Below, one piece after another: positions 46,570 to 55,972 of a stretch of DNA of 64,000 nt. The notes under the pieces were generated by a model. It saw only the letters and a program-made list of their open reading frames with translations. It was not told where the DNA came from and ran no database searches. The translations under genes and the position numbers were made by a program. The stretch is from Parabacteroides sp. TM07-1AC (GTDB lineage Bacteria > Bacteroidota > Bacteroidia > Bacteroidales > Tannerellaceae): NCBI RefSeq assembly GCF_003480915.1, contig NZ_QUKD01000007.1, forward strand, positions 186,001 through 250,000. The letters run 5' to 3'. The first letter of the stretch is position 1, and every line of letters begins with the position of its first letter.

Positions 46570-49500
46570 TAAAATTTAAGATTCACGCCAAATGTAAAAT
46601 TACGCAAGACAGGATAGAATTGTCCACCACTATAAGCATCGTCTTTAGCCGAGTTAATTTCAGGATCCCAGCCATCCGGATAACTATGGAATGTAAATGG
46701 GTTTTCTGCAGCCGCATAAATGCGTAAACTTGAAATCACCGAATTTTGCAACAACTTCTTCGGGAGCGTATATCCAAGCTGTATATTTTTGATACGCAGA
46801 TAAGATGCATTACGAACCCAATAGTCAGAAGTCTGTGTATTATGTCCACCCGCAGTTCCGATATTTTCCAGACGTGGGTACTTCGCATAACGATTCGGAT
46901 TTTCCGGATCGAAAGCTTCTTCCATCTGCCATTTCTGTACATTACCTTCTGAGAAGAATGCCCAGGCAGAATAATTATTCAGCATACCTTTCACACCGGC
47001 AACACCCTGTAAGAAGATATTCAGGTCAAAACCTTTATAAGCTGCATTCAATGAAACACCAAATGTATATTTCGGAATTCTGGAACCCAGATAAACACGG
47101 TCATAGGTCGCATCCACTTTTCCATCAGGAACACCGTCCGGACCGGAAATATCTTTGTAACGAATATCACCCGGCTTCGTATTTGCCTGGTTTCTACCGA
47201 AAGCAGACTGGTCTGTATGAGCAAACCATGCATCGATATCAGCCTGGTCTGTAAATACGCCGTCAGTCAGATAACCGTAATACATTTGCATCGGATACCC
47301 GATGAACAGATCAGAACCGTTACCAACCATGCCATTCGGTTGATCCACATTACCCACTCCCAGTGATTTCACTTCGTTATTGATAACACTAAAATTAGCA
47401 TTTACGCCGTAGCTGAACTCACCGATCGTATTCCTGTGTCCTACTTCAAACTCCCAACCATGATTGAGCGCTTCACCTGTATTGACTTCGCTCATATTAA
47501 GTCCGAAAATGGAAGAAGCACTGGCATTCGGCTTAAACAAAATATCGTATGTATAACGATGGAAATAAGAGATATTGGCGCTTAGCAAGCCATTCCACAA
47601 GATAGACTCGAAACCGGCATCGACCGTACGTGTTGTTTCCCACTTCAGTTTAGGATCCGTATAGTTGACCAACTGTGCCCCTTGCTGTATAACACCTCCA
47701 AGCGGATAGTTATATTCATTACCCAGCACATACACAGAATGGTAAGCATAATTACCTATATTATTATTACCCAGGATACCAACAGAAGCTTTCAACTTCA
47801 GGTTACTAATGAACGATAGTTTTTCATTCTCCTTCATGAAATTTTCTTCCGAAATACGCCAGCCAATAGCCCCCGAAGGGAAAAATGCATAACGGGAATC
47901 CGACGGGAAACGGGAAGAACCGTCATAACGCATGGTTACTTCTGCCAGATAGCGTTCCGCATAGTTATATTGAGCACGTCCGAAAACAGACTGGATCACC
48001 CAATCTTTACCACCGCCGGTATTCGTCTGTACATCCGGTGAACCAACCGTCAGATACGGATAGTTGTTGTTCGGGAAGTTCTGACGTCCAGCTTCCAGGT
48101 CACGTTCTCTTTCGTCTTCCCAGGAATAACCGACCAATACATCCAGGTTATGCAATTCATTAAAAGTCTTCACATAATTAGCTGTCGCCTGGAATGACTT
48201 ATATTCCGTATTTGTATTCTTCTCCTTCAATTTAGATGGGCCTAACGTATTGATCGTCCCATCAATATTCACCGGAAGAGTTGCTTTATAATCTTTCTCC
48301 TGTGCATTCGTAAAATTATATGCACCGGTAGCAGTCAACTTCAAACCTTTTATCGGTTCATAATCCAGACTGACAGTAGCGTTAAAGCGTTTAACGGGTT
48401 TTTCCGAAAAAGATTCGGAAGCCAGCCAGGCTTTCGGAGTACCAAAGTTTTTAACACCCGGCCCCCAGGTCCCGTCGCTAAGCATGGAGGGACGATATCC
48501 AGGGAAACGTAATCCCTGCTGGATCAGCAACAACATTCCGTCGCCATCGATAGCACCTGCCGTACCCGGCTCTTTGGTCGTTGCATGATCACCACGCATG
48601 CGGACCGTCATTTTCAAATTGTCAGTCAAATTGGAAGTCAGGTTTACACGAGCCGTATATCGGGAATAGTTGTTTCCCGGAACAATACCATCCTGACTCA
48701 AATAGCCGAATGAGGTAAAATACTGGCTGCGATCGTTACCGCCCGTAACAGATATATCATGACCGGTTTGAATACCGTTTCCGGAGAAAATATCATCGAC
48801 AAACTTCTCATTAGCCCAACGGTCCGGTTGGCTGCCGTCACGCATGGCCTGGATATCTGCATCGGTAAAGCGGGTAATACCTTCAGCCTGATTCAACAAG
48901 CGGGCATAATCCCATGAATCTACATATTGAGGCAGTTCCGTCGCCCGGTTAAAACCGACATAACCGTTATAGGAAATCGCTACTTTCTGTTCTTTACCCA
49001 GCTTAGTCGTCACCAACACAACGCCATTCGCCGCACGTGCTCCATAGATCGCAGCCGTAGAAGCATCTTTCAGGACAGAAACCGATTCAATATCATTCGG
49101 ATTGATGTCTGTCATATTACCAGGAATACCATCGATCAGTACCAATGCATCCGGTGTCGCACCAAAAGAACCGACACCACGCACACGGATCGTACCTGTA
49201 TTATCGCCCGGACGTCCTCCCGGCTGGGTAATCGTTACACCCGGCATCTGACCGGTCAATGCGGAAACGACAGAAGAAGTTGCACGATTCTCCAGTTTCT
49301 CAGCACCTACCATCGCAATAGAACCGATCACATTCACCTTTTTCTGTGTACCGTATCCTACAACTACGACTTCATCCAATGCCTGGGAATCTTCCTTCAG
49401 AACAACGGCCAATACAGACTCATTGCCTACTTTCATTTCCTGCTCTACGTAGCCTATATAAGTAATGGATAAAACAGCTCCGGCCGGAACTTCAAGGCTA

Positions 49501-50012
49501 AACTTCCCGTCCAGATCCGTTACCGTTCCGTTCGTTGTTCCCTTTACAACTACATTCGCCCCGATCACAGGATATCCGGTCTGGTCGACAACTGTTCCGG
49601 TGATCTTACGGTCCTGTTGGGCTGCCTGTGCGGAAGCATCCTCATCTCTTTTGGATAAAACGATATTCACGCCCTCCAACTTAAAGGTCAACCCTGTATT
49701 TTTCAAAATAGTTTCTAAGACTTCACGGACAGAAACATCCGACACATTCACTGATACATTCTGTTTCAAATCGATGTTTCGATTTGAAATAAACAGATAG
49801 TCTGTTTGACTTTCGATAGCTTCAAGAACTTCGCTCAAATGAGCCTGTTGCTTGTTCAAACTGACTTTTGCATTTTGGGAGTTTGCCGGATTAGCAAACG
49901 TAAAAGCTGAACATAATAACAAAAAACCTGTCGTTAACTTCATAACTCTACCCGTTTGTTTTCCTCCCGAATCTTTTTCTTCCAAAGACCCAGATAAAAA
50001 AAGTTTTTTCAT
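46569..50012 (-). CDS. SusC/RagA-type TonB-dependent transducer with STN domain
   Basis: An 1147-residue outer-membrane receptor. Signal near 24-46 (LLLCSAFTFANPANS), then an STN domain (about 50-115: HLSEVLEAIESQTDYLFISNRNI, LKNTGLTFKLEG) that contacts FecR, then CarboxypepD_reg (TGTVVDQTGYPVIGANVVVKG), the EVVVVGYGTQKKVNVIGS segment, plug and barrel ending TFGVNLKF. The STN domain marks it as a sensor, matching the FecR and ECF-sigma genes just upstream. Confidence 0.95.
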   Translation of the reverse strand: MKKLFLSGSLEEKDSGGKQTGRVMKLTTGFLLLCSAFTFANPANSQNAKVSLNKQQAHLSEVLEAIESQTDYLFISNRNIDLKQNVSVNVSDVSVREVLETILKNTGLTFKLEGVNIVLSKRDEDASAQAAQQDRKITGTVVDQTGYPVIGANVVVKGTTNGTVTDLDGKFSLEVPAGAVLSITYIGYVEQEMKVGNESVLAVVLKEDSQALDEVVVVGYGTQKKVNVIGSIAMVGAEKLENRATSSVVSALTGQMPGVTITQPGGRPGDNTGTIRVRGVGSFGATPDALVLIDGIPGNMTDINPNDIESVSVLKDASTAAIYGARAANGVVLVTTKLGKEQKVAISYNGYVGFNRATELPQYVDSWDYARLLNQAEGITRFTDADIQAMRDGSQPDRWANEKFVDDIFSGNGIQTGHDISVTGGNDRSQYFTSFGYLSQDGIVPGNNYSRYTARVNLTSNLTDNLKMTVRMRGDHATTKEPGTAGAIDGDGMLLLIQQGLRFPGYRPSMLSDGTWGPGVKNFGTPKAWLASESFSEKPVKRFNATVSLDYEPIKGLKLTATGAYNFTNAQEKDYKATLPVNIDGTINTLGPSKLKEKNTNTEYKSFQATANYVKTFNELHNLDVLVGYSWEDERERDLEAGRQNFPNNNYPYLTVGSPDVQTNTGGGKDWVIQSVFGRAQYNYAERYLAEVTMRYDGSSRFPSDSRYAFFPSGAIGWRISEENFMKENEKLSFISNLKLKASVGILGNNNIGNYAYHSVYVLGNEYNYPLGGVIQQGAQLVNYTDPKLKWETTRTVDAGFESILWNGLLSANISYFHRYTYDILFKPNASASSIFGLNMSEVNTGEALNHGWEFEVGHRNTIGEFSYGVNANFSVINNEVKSLGVGNVDQPNGMVGNGSDLFIGYPMQMYYGYLTDGVFTDQADIDAWFAHTDQSAFGRNQANTKPGDIRYKDISGPDGVPDGKVDATYDRVYLGSRIPKYTFGVSLNAAYKGFDLNIFLQGVAGVKGMLNNYSAWAFFSEGNVQKWQMEEAFDPENPNRYAKYPRLENIGTAGGHNTQTSDYWVRNASYLRIKNIQLGYTLPKKLLQNSVISSLRIYAAAENPFTFHSYPDGWDPEINSAKDDAYSGGQFYPVLRNFTFGVNLKF

Positions 50013-50063
50013 ACCTTTGTTTACGATTTTAAATTAGTAAGTATATTTATAAATGTACTGCTT

Positions 50064-50093
50064 GACCGGTGGTTGTTGGCGCAACTGCCGGTC
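50064..50093. terminator. Strong hairpin between fecR and susC
   Basis: GACCGG-TG-GTTG-TTGGCG-CAAC-TG-CCGGTC forms a GC-rich stem followed by a T-run on the plus strand. For the minus-strand mRNA it is a stable leader structure upstream of susC and may attenuate or protect it. Confidence 0.55.
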
Positions 50094-50149
50094 CTTTTTT
50101 TCAGCGTGTTTTTTCATGTTCTTTTCCTCATAGGCAAATCCTTTTTTTA

Positions 50150-51082
50150 TTAGTTAATATATATAATGTTAGTTTCTTCATCGCGCTTATAGGTGAATGG
50201 GAAATCGTTCTGCAACACACGTAAGGCATGGTCCACTCCATCCGAAATACGCAGCTTCCCATTATATCCGAGATCACCGACTTTCTGGTTATTTACCACA
50301 ATCCTGACATCGTAAAATTTCTCAAACAATTCCATAACAGCATCAAACGATTTATTCTCAATATAAATCAGACCGTCTTTCCAACGGCAACTATTCCCGT
50401 CGGTTGTAGAAGATACTTCCAGGCGGCCTCCCACCAACTGAGCCGTTTGTCCGGGCGAGAGAAAAACGGTTTCGGGATCTGTCGAATTATATAGTTTCAC
50501 TTTTCCGTTGTAAAGCATTGTCCTAAATGCCGGCTTATCGGTATAGGCTTCTACATTGAAAGTCGTACCCAACACCTCTACATTATATTTATCTGTTTTT
50601 ACAATGAAAGGTTTCTTGTCTTTTACCACCTCAAAATAAGCCTCTCCATCCAATATGATTTCTCTGTTTTTAGAAGAGAATGCGATGGGATAACGCAAAG
50701 TCGTATTGGCATTCAACCAAACACTCGTACCATCCGGCAATATAATGTTTGTCCGGTTACCGACAGGAACATGCACTGTCTGGACTGCATGCAGCAATTG
50801 TTCGTTCCGATAGGTGTCATAAGCATAGAAACCTCCCAGCAAAAACAACACCGATGCAACAATCCCCACATAACGGATGACCCGCGGAGAAAGATGAAAA
50901 TGCTTTTTACGGGTCAATGCCTGTTCGTCTACCAACAAAGAAGCATCGAACCGAATCCTTTCGCTGATAAAAACCTGACGATTGGCTTCATCGCTTTCCA
51001 GCCATTGTCGTATCTCTTCTTTTTCAGCCTCCGGGCTTTGTCCTAAAAAGTAACGTGTCAATATATGTCGATCCATTTGCAT
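50150..51082 (-). CDS. FecR-family anti-sigma factor
   Basis: A 310-residue single-pass protein. A cytoplasmic N-terminal sigma-binding region (1-75; LTRYFLGQSPEAEKEEIRQWL), a membrane helix (about 71-89) and the periplasmic FecR domain (VHVPVGNRTNIILPDGTSVWLNANTTLRYP) with a C-terminal DUF4974 (SFDAVMELFEKFYDVRIVV) are in the usual order. It holds the ECF sigma until SusC reports substrate. Confidence 0.94.
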   Translation of the reverse strand: MQMDRHILTRYFLGQSPEAEKEEIRQWLESDEANRQVFISERIRFDASLLVDEQALTRKKHFHLSPRVIRYVGIVASVLFLLGGFYAYDTYRNEQLLHAVQTVHVPVGNRTNIILPDGTSVWLNANTTLRYPIAFSSKNREIILDGEAYFEVVKDKKPFIVKTDKYNVEVLGTTFNVEAYTDKPAFRTMLYNGKVKLYNSTDPETVFLSPGQTAQLVGGRLEVSSTTDGNSCRWKDGLIYIENKSFDAVMELFEKFYDVRIVVNNQKVGDLGYNGKLRISDGVDHALRVLQNDFPFTYKRDEETNIIYIN

Positions 51083-51165
51083 CTATATTCTTTTGTGTGT
51101 ACAATAATAGAGCAACCGACCGGGCAAAAATCCCAAACGACAATGGAACTTTTTTCAAAAAAAAT

Positions 51166-51705
51166 TCAATTAAAGAATAAAAGGAGAAAGGGGACGTAGT
51201 CTTTCAGGCGATGTTTAAGATGGTCATTCGCCTTATTTATATGGTAATCGATCTTCTGCTGGGAGACACCCAACAGTTGGGCTATTTCTTTCCTTGGTTT
51301 ATTTTTCAGCCTGTTTAACAAGAAGATCTCCCTGGTTTGTTCGGGTAACTCAGCCAGGGAGTCTTCTACTATTTTGAGAATATCTTTTGTGAAAATAGTT
51401 GCATAGCTTTCACTCTCCAACGTCTGGATACGCATATCGATCTCCCAGTCGTACAGATTGGCGTAATTCTTACTATACTCCCATTCTACTTGCACATGCT
51501 TCAGGTAATTAAGGCATTTATTCTTTACCGACTGAAGTATATAACCTAACACATCCATGTCTGCGGCCAGCTTATGCCGATTTTCCCAATAATAAAGCAA
51601 TGCATCATGGGTCATGTCTTCAGCTGTCGGTTCATCATTCACATAATAATAGGCATACCGTACAAAACGCTGATGATACGTATTGTAAAACGTTGCAAAG
51701 TTCAT
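51166..51705 (-). CDS. ECF-type RNA polymerase sigma-70 factor
   Basis: A 179-residue ECF sigma. The start at 51705 gives MNFATFYNTYHQRFVRYAYYYV (region 2 start); the longer frame to 51789 runs through the promoter. Region 2 has TAEDMTHDALLYYWENR and region 4 LAELPEQTREIFLLNRLKNKPRKEIAQLLGVSQQKIDYHINKA. It activates the susCD-sulfatase genes; FecR lies 83 bases downstream. Confidence 0.93.
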   Translation of the reverse strand: MNFATFYNTYHQRFVRYAYYYVNDEPTAEDMTHDALLYYWENRHKLAADMDVLGYILQSVKNKCLNYLKHVQVEWEYSKNYANLYDWEIDMRIQTLESESYATIFTKDILKIVEDSLAELPEQTREIFLLNRLKNKPRKEIAQLLGVSQQKIDYHINKANDHLKHRLKDYVPFLLLFFN

Positions 51706-51777
51706 TTCAGAATTGACTTCCAAAGGATTTATTATGTGTCTATAGGTACTCAAAGATGTATTAGTTTTCTCACTATG

Positions 51778-51785
51778 CAAAAATA
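51778..51785 (-). promoter_or_regulatory. -7 box TATTTTTG for ECF sigma
   Basis: Matches TAnnTTTG on the minus strand, with a leader of about 66 bases to the ATG at 51705. Confidence 0.45.
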
Positions 51786-51825
51786 ACAATTTTTATGACA
51801 ATTACTACTAAACCGATCAAAGTTG

Positions 51826-53346
51826 TTAGAAGACATCAGAGAAGAACGGTTTCAGCGGATTACCCTTTGCATCCTCCGGATAAAGTGCCCCTTCAGCTTC
51901 AAGCTGGGCACTCATGGCTTGCACCATAGCCTTCACACGACTTTTGTCACGAAGCGAGAGATCAAGCGTTTCGCCCGGGTCCTTCTTCAGGTTATATAAA
52001 CGGTAACGGGGCTCGGCGGGCCTTTCCGGATTATAATAATAAATCAGTTTCCAATCGCCATCGATGTAGGTCGTGAAATAACTTCCGCGATGTTCGTGGG
52101 GAAAATGCATCAATACCTTTTCCGAACGGATATTGTTCTTTTTTCCTTCCAGCTGAACGCGCAAGTCCACACCGTCAACCGCATGTCCTTTGGGATTATC
52201 AGCTCCGGCAAGGGACAAAACAGTCGGATAGATATCCATCACCGTACCCAGCTGGCGTTGAATGCCGCCTATTTCAATCGGTAGTTTCTTTTGATTCGAA
52301 TTTTGAGAATCCGGCTTTCCCCAGCAAGCAATGAACGGAACACGGACACCGCCCTCATACTCCGTGCCTTTCTTTCCACGCAACGGAGCAGAAGAGGTAT
52401 AGCCTTTATCGTCTCCGAGAGGAGCATCGGAACCGTTGTCTCCCAGGAACAGAATCAATGTATTTTCTGCTATTCCCAGCTCTTCCAGGTGATCCATAAT
52501 ATCGCCCAACGATTTATCCATGCCTTCTATCAGCGTAGCGAAATCGGCTGCCACCTTCGGTTTTCCCGTATACCGGTAATGTTCGGCAAAACGCTTATCG
52601 GGTTCAAACGGACCATGTACTGCGTAATGAGACATATACAGGAAGAAAGGTTTCTTCTCGCCTACCGCTTCATTGATCTGTTTGTTAGCTTCCAAAGTCA
52701 ACGCCTCACTCAAAAAGACATCCGTGCCATGATATTTCTCCAGTCCCGGCACGGCACGGCTTTTATTTCCTTTGATGTTTCCGTAACCGTTCTCTCCGTA
52801 GTAACTTCCCGGTTGTCCGATTGAAGAGCCTGCGATATTCACGTCGAAGCCGATATTGCGGGGATTTTCCCCCTCACTGGCCTGGCAGCCGAAATGAGCC
52901 TTGCCGACATGGATCGTCTTATATCCGGCATCATGCAGAACACGGGGTAAAGTAACATCACTTTTCGTCAGCCCTTTCCAATTCCAACCTTCCGGTCCGA
53001 ACGGAGTTTTGTTGTTACTTTCCGAATTGATCCAGTTGGTCGTACCGTGCCGGGTCGAGTTTTGTCCGGTCATAATAGAGGCACGCGACGGCGAACTGAC
53101 GCTTTGAGCATAGAAAGTCGAGAAACGAATACCCTGACGCGCCATTCGTTCCATGTTGGGTGTCTGATACCAGTCGTTCAACGGATGACGAACCGGATTA
53201 CCCTCCGCATCTGTCAAGAAAGGCAGCGAAGTATCCATCAATCCCATATCATCGACCAGGAAAACAATGATGTTCGGACGCTCCTGAGCCATCATCGGCT
53301 GGGCGCCCAAAAGCAATAAAGTTGATACACAAAGAGTTTTTTTCAT
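51826..53346 (-). CDS. S1 sulfatase, serine-type (d)
   Basis: A 506-residue exported sulfatase. Signal peptide 1-20 (QPMMAQ). Active site SVSSPSRASIMTGQNSTRHG (S84 in S-x-P-S-R), metal motif NIIVFLVDDMGLMDTSLPF, IALFLGDNGSDAP-like stretch LILFLGDNGSDAPLGDD. The N-terminal insert FLTDAEGNPVRHPLNDWY differs from the other three, suggesting another substrate. It sits upstream of the sigma gene and follows the AP-superfamily gene by 18 bases. Confidence 0.92.
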   Translation of the reverse strand: MKKTLCVSTLLLLGAQPMMAQERPNIIVFLVDDMGLMDTSLPFLTDAEGNPVRHPLNDWYQTPNMERMARQGIRFSTFYAQSVSSPSRASIMTGQNSTRHGTTNWINSESNNKTPFGPEGWNWKGLTKSDVTLPRVLHDAGYKTIHVGKAHFGCQASEGENPRNIGFDVNIAGSSIGQPGSYYGENGYGNIKGNKSRAVPGLEKYHGTDVFLSEALTLEANKQINEAVGEKKPFFLYMSHYAVHGPFEPDKRFAEHYRYTGKPKVAADFATLIEGMDKSLGDIMDHLEELGIAENTLILFLGDNGSDAPLGDDKGYTSSAPLRGKKGTEYEGGVRVPFIACWGKPDSQNSNQKKLPIEIGGIQRQLGTVMDIYPTVLSLAGADNPKGHAVDGVDLRVQLEGKKNNIRSEKVLMHFPHEHRGSYFTTYIDGDWKLIYYYNPERPAEPRYRLYNLKKDPGETLDLSLRDKSRVKAMVQAMSAQLEAEGALYPEDAKGNPLKPFFSDVF

Positions 53347-53364
53347 ACCATTTGATTTATATGT

Positions 53365-54585
53365 CTATTTTTGTAACCAGCGATTCAAATGATTTCCGGG
53401 AGCCGCCACGACGAACTTATAGAGCTTCGAAGAGGGCAAGGTTTGCAGATCGACCGTATATTTCGTCGCTCCGGCAGGAAGCTCGGCTACCTTTATCCAC
53501 TCGTCTTTGCCGCCCTCCTTAAATTTGTTTCCGGCAGCGGCATAGACCGTAACAGGGACGTTTCCGGAATAAGACTTCCAGGATAGTTCCACCGTATTGT
53601 CATAAGGCATAGTCTGTAAATCGTAAATATCCGCCTTACCGATGAACGGCATGCCATCCTGTTCCCAAAGGACAGCCTGCGGGACTTCGAAGCCCAGGTA
53701 ACGACAAATGGAAGGGGCAATGTCCGTGATAGCCAATCCGCCTGCCGTGAAATGGCTGTTTACCGGAACATTCGTCGAAATCCAGGTAGTACGTTCGCGC
53801 CAGGACTGCCCACCATGTCCGTGACCGTTCTCGCCACGGCCGTGATCGGTCGTTACGACGATCATCCATTCTTCATCGAAATTGGCTTCGCGATACTTGA
53901 CGGCTTCCCAAATACGGGCAACCTGGTCGTCCGCCTTCCGCACATATTCATCGAAGAAAGCGCCGTTGCCGGCAATATGTCCCGCATCGTCGGTGTACCA
54001 CAAATACACCCAGCTCAGATCGGGTGCATCCTTACGGATTCCTTCCGCGGCATCTTTCGAGATTTGTTCGTCGATGTCGAAGATATGCAAGTCCTTCTCC
54101 TTCTTCGGGAAACGGATCGTATCCAGGTCGTAGCCGTCTTTCACATAATCTATTTTCAGATGGTTTGTTTCCTTCTTTCCCTCTCCGATCAGGACTGTAC
54201 GATTGTCCGTCCAGCTGGAATAGATGGCTGTTTTATAGTCTTTCGGCTGTTCTTTGGCAATCCGGAAGATAGTCCAGTAGTTATAATTGGGCTGCAGGTC
54301 GGAGTTACCGCCTACATTATGTTTGTTAAACCAAGTGGCTGTCAGCAAATTGGTATAGCCGATAGCAGAAATCGTTGCCGTTTGAGAATATTGTCCTATC
54401 TCACCGCCCGTATAAGCCCTCGCATACGCTCCCCTGGAAGCGATATCGAATATGGCGGGCGTGTGAAGCCGCTCGATCTGATCGGCAGGAACCCCGTCAA
54501 TGATTATATACACGGCTTTCTTGGTTTTCGCAAACAAACTGGTGCAACACAGGCATACCAGCAACAAATAATAAATACGTCTCAT
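53365..54585 (-). CDS. Alkaline-phosphatase-superfamily phosphodiesterase/pyrophosphatase
   Basis: A 406-residue exported enzyme (signal 1-19, TSLFAK). The AP core holds AVYIIIDGVPADQ (metal Asp), the nucleophile region GQYSQTATISAIGYTNLLT, YLWYTDDAGHIAGN and VVTTDHGRGENGHGHGGQSWRERT (metal His/Asp). A C-terminal beta domain (about 320-406) resembles a fibronectin-type fold. It may act on phosphodiesters, phosphonates or pyrophosphates; substrate unknown. Transcribed toward sulfatase d. Confidence 0.85.
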   Translation of the reverse strand: MRRIYYLLLVCLCCTSLFAKTKKAVYIIIDGVPADQIERLHTPAIFDIASRGAYARAYTGGEIGQYSQTATISAIGYTNLLTATWFNKHNVGGNSDLQPNYNYWTIFRIAKEQPKDYKTAIYSSWTDNRTVLIGEGKKETNHLKIDYVKDGYDLDTIRFPKKEKDLHIFDIDEQISKDAAEGIRKDAPDLSWVYLWYTDDAGHIAGNGAFFDEYVRKADDQVARIWEAVKYREANFDEEWMIVVTTDHGRGENGHGHGGQSWRERTTWISTNVPVNSHFTAGGLAITDIAPSICRYLGFEVPQAVLWEQDGMPFIGKADIYDLQTMPYDNTVELSWKSYSGNVPVTVYAAAGNKFKEGGKDEWIKVAELPAGATKYTVDLQTLPSSKLYKFVVAAPGNHLNRWLQK

Positions 54586-54743
54586 AACTATCTCCCCTTA
54601 ATGTTTACTAATGAAGTCCTAAAAGTACACATTTCTTTTGTTTAATGAAATAAAGAGCAGGACTTATCAAACTAACCGGCAGGATACGACTATTTAATTC
54701 GCTTATCGTATACTTTTACAATTTTCCTCCTCTATTTTTTTGC

Positions 54744-54829
54744 TTTTGAGCTAGCTCAAAATTAATTTCGGGCTAGCATAAATTTAATTTCGAGCATGCT
54801 AAAAATTAAATTCAAGCATGCCAAAACGA
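54744..54829. repeat. Degenerate 21-23 bp palindromic tandem repeats
   Basis: A perfect 18-bp palindrome TTTTGAGCTAGCTCAAAA (54744-54761) begins a run of three further units about 22 bp apart, with cores GGGCTAGCAT (54770-54779), GAGCATGCTA (54792-54801) and AAGCATGCCA (54814-54823), joined by AATTTAATTTC-like spacers. It lies in the 379-base gap between divergent genes starting at 54585 and 54965. Confidence 0.75.
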
Positions 54830-54908
54830 ATAAAAATACGGGAGGAAAGAACTACTTAGTCGTATCTAAAAGATTAAAATATCAGCATCTCCGTTCTAAT
54901 TGTTTGCC

Positions 54909-54916
54909 TACCTTTG
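54909..54916 (+). promoter_or_regulatory. -7 box TACCTTTG for alpha/beta hydrolase
   Basis: Exact TAnnTTTG, 48 bases before the ATG. No -33 TTTG at the usual distance. Confidence 0.5.
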
Positions 54917-54964
54917 TGTCCGGAACAATGACATACCGATCACGGTTATAAAAGGAAAACGATT

Positions 54965-55972
54965 ATGAGACGCAAACTGTTTTTTACGACCTTACTTATT
55001 TCATTGGCTATCAGCATTTATGCACAATACGTACCCGATGTGCTGGGAGACGGATACCTGCGGCGTACGTTTCAGATGCCCGACGATTATGAAGGGAAAG
55101 TGGTCTGCACATTGGTAAAAAAGCCCCGGCTGACGGATGTGAAACAGGCAGTATTATATATCCACGGTTATAACGACTATTTCTTCCAAAAGCAGTTGGG
55201 AGACAGCGTGAATGCGCATGGTTACAACTTCTACGCGATGGATCTGAGGAAATACGGGCGCTCGATCCTGCCGAACCAAAATCCTTTTTTCTGCAAAAGC
55301 CTTACGGAATATTTCGCCGACATCGATACGGCACTGGCAACCATACGGTCGGAAGGGAACGACAAGATACTGCTGATGGCGCATTCAACAGGCGGATTGA
55401 TCACCCCGCTCTATCTGGATAGTAAAAAAGGAAACCTCCCGGTAGACGGACTGATACTGAACAGTCCTTTCCTGGACTGGAACTTCGGTTGGTTTATGGA
55501 GAAGGTGGCTATTCCGGCCGTCGCATTTATCGGGCGGTTCTTCCCTAACCTGACCGTACAGGGCGAAGGCGACGCATCATACGCACACAGTCTCCTAAAA
55601 CAATTCAAAGGGGAATGGGAATATGATACAAACTGGAAAATGATCAACGGACACCCTAAAAAGGCGGGGTGGATAAAAGCGATCCAGGAAGGACAGCAGA
55701 AAGTCCGGAAAGGGCTGAAGCTGGATTGCCCGATCCTTGTGATGTCGTCCAACCGGTCTTATCCGGAGACAGAGGAGTGGCACAACGAATACCTGTCGTC
55801 CGATATCGTGCTCAATGTGCATGATATTCAGAAGTATGCGCCTAAACTGGGAAACTATGTCACACGCGACACGATCGTGGGCGGCATACACGATCTGATC
55901 CTCTCGGAAAAACCTTCCCGTGATCATACTTACCTAACGGTATTCAGCTGGATGACGGAAAAGAACTTCTGA
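54965..55972 (+). CDS. Secreted serine alpha/beta hydrolase (S33/lysophospholipase-like)
   Basis: A 335-residue exported hydrolase. Signal peptide 1-20 (SIYAQ). The nucleophile elbow is LMAHSTGGLIT, with Ala instead of the usual first Gly of GxSxG. The oxyanion region is VLYIHGYNDYF, and the acid/His region DTIVGGIHDLIL ends the core. It is probably a lipase/esterase or peptidase-like enzyme in the periplasm; substrate unknown. The stop abuts the convergent kinase-like gene with no gap and no terminator. Confidence 0.85.
   Translation: MRRKLFFTTLLISLAISIYAQYVPDVLGDGYLRRTFQMPDDYEGKVVCTLVKKPRLTDVKQAVLYIHGYNDYFFQKQLGDSVNAHGYNFYAMDLRKYGRSILPNQNPFFCKSLTEYFADIDTALATIRSEGNDKILLMAHSTGGLITPLYLDSKKGNLPVDGLILNSPFLDWNFGWFMEKVAIPAVAFIGRFFPNLTVQGEGDASYAHSLLKQFKGEWEYDTNWKMINGHPKKAGWIKAIQEGQQKVRKGLKLDCPILVMSSNRSYPETEEWHNEYLSSDIVLNVHDIQKYAPKLGNYVTRDTIVGGIHDLILSEKPSRDHTYLTVFSWMTEKNF

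Noticed and set aside
51705..51789. Longer ECF sigma start at 51789
   Set aside because: The extension runs through a TAnnTTTG box, and the shorter start gives the family N-terminus.
54586..54964. Hidden gene in the 379-base gap
   Set aside because: No frame of useful length with a start signal; the region holds the palindromic repeats and a promoter box only.
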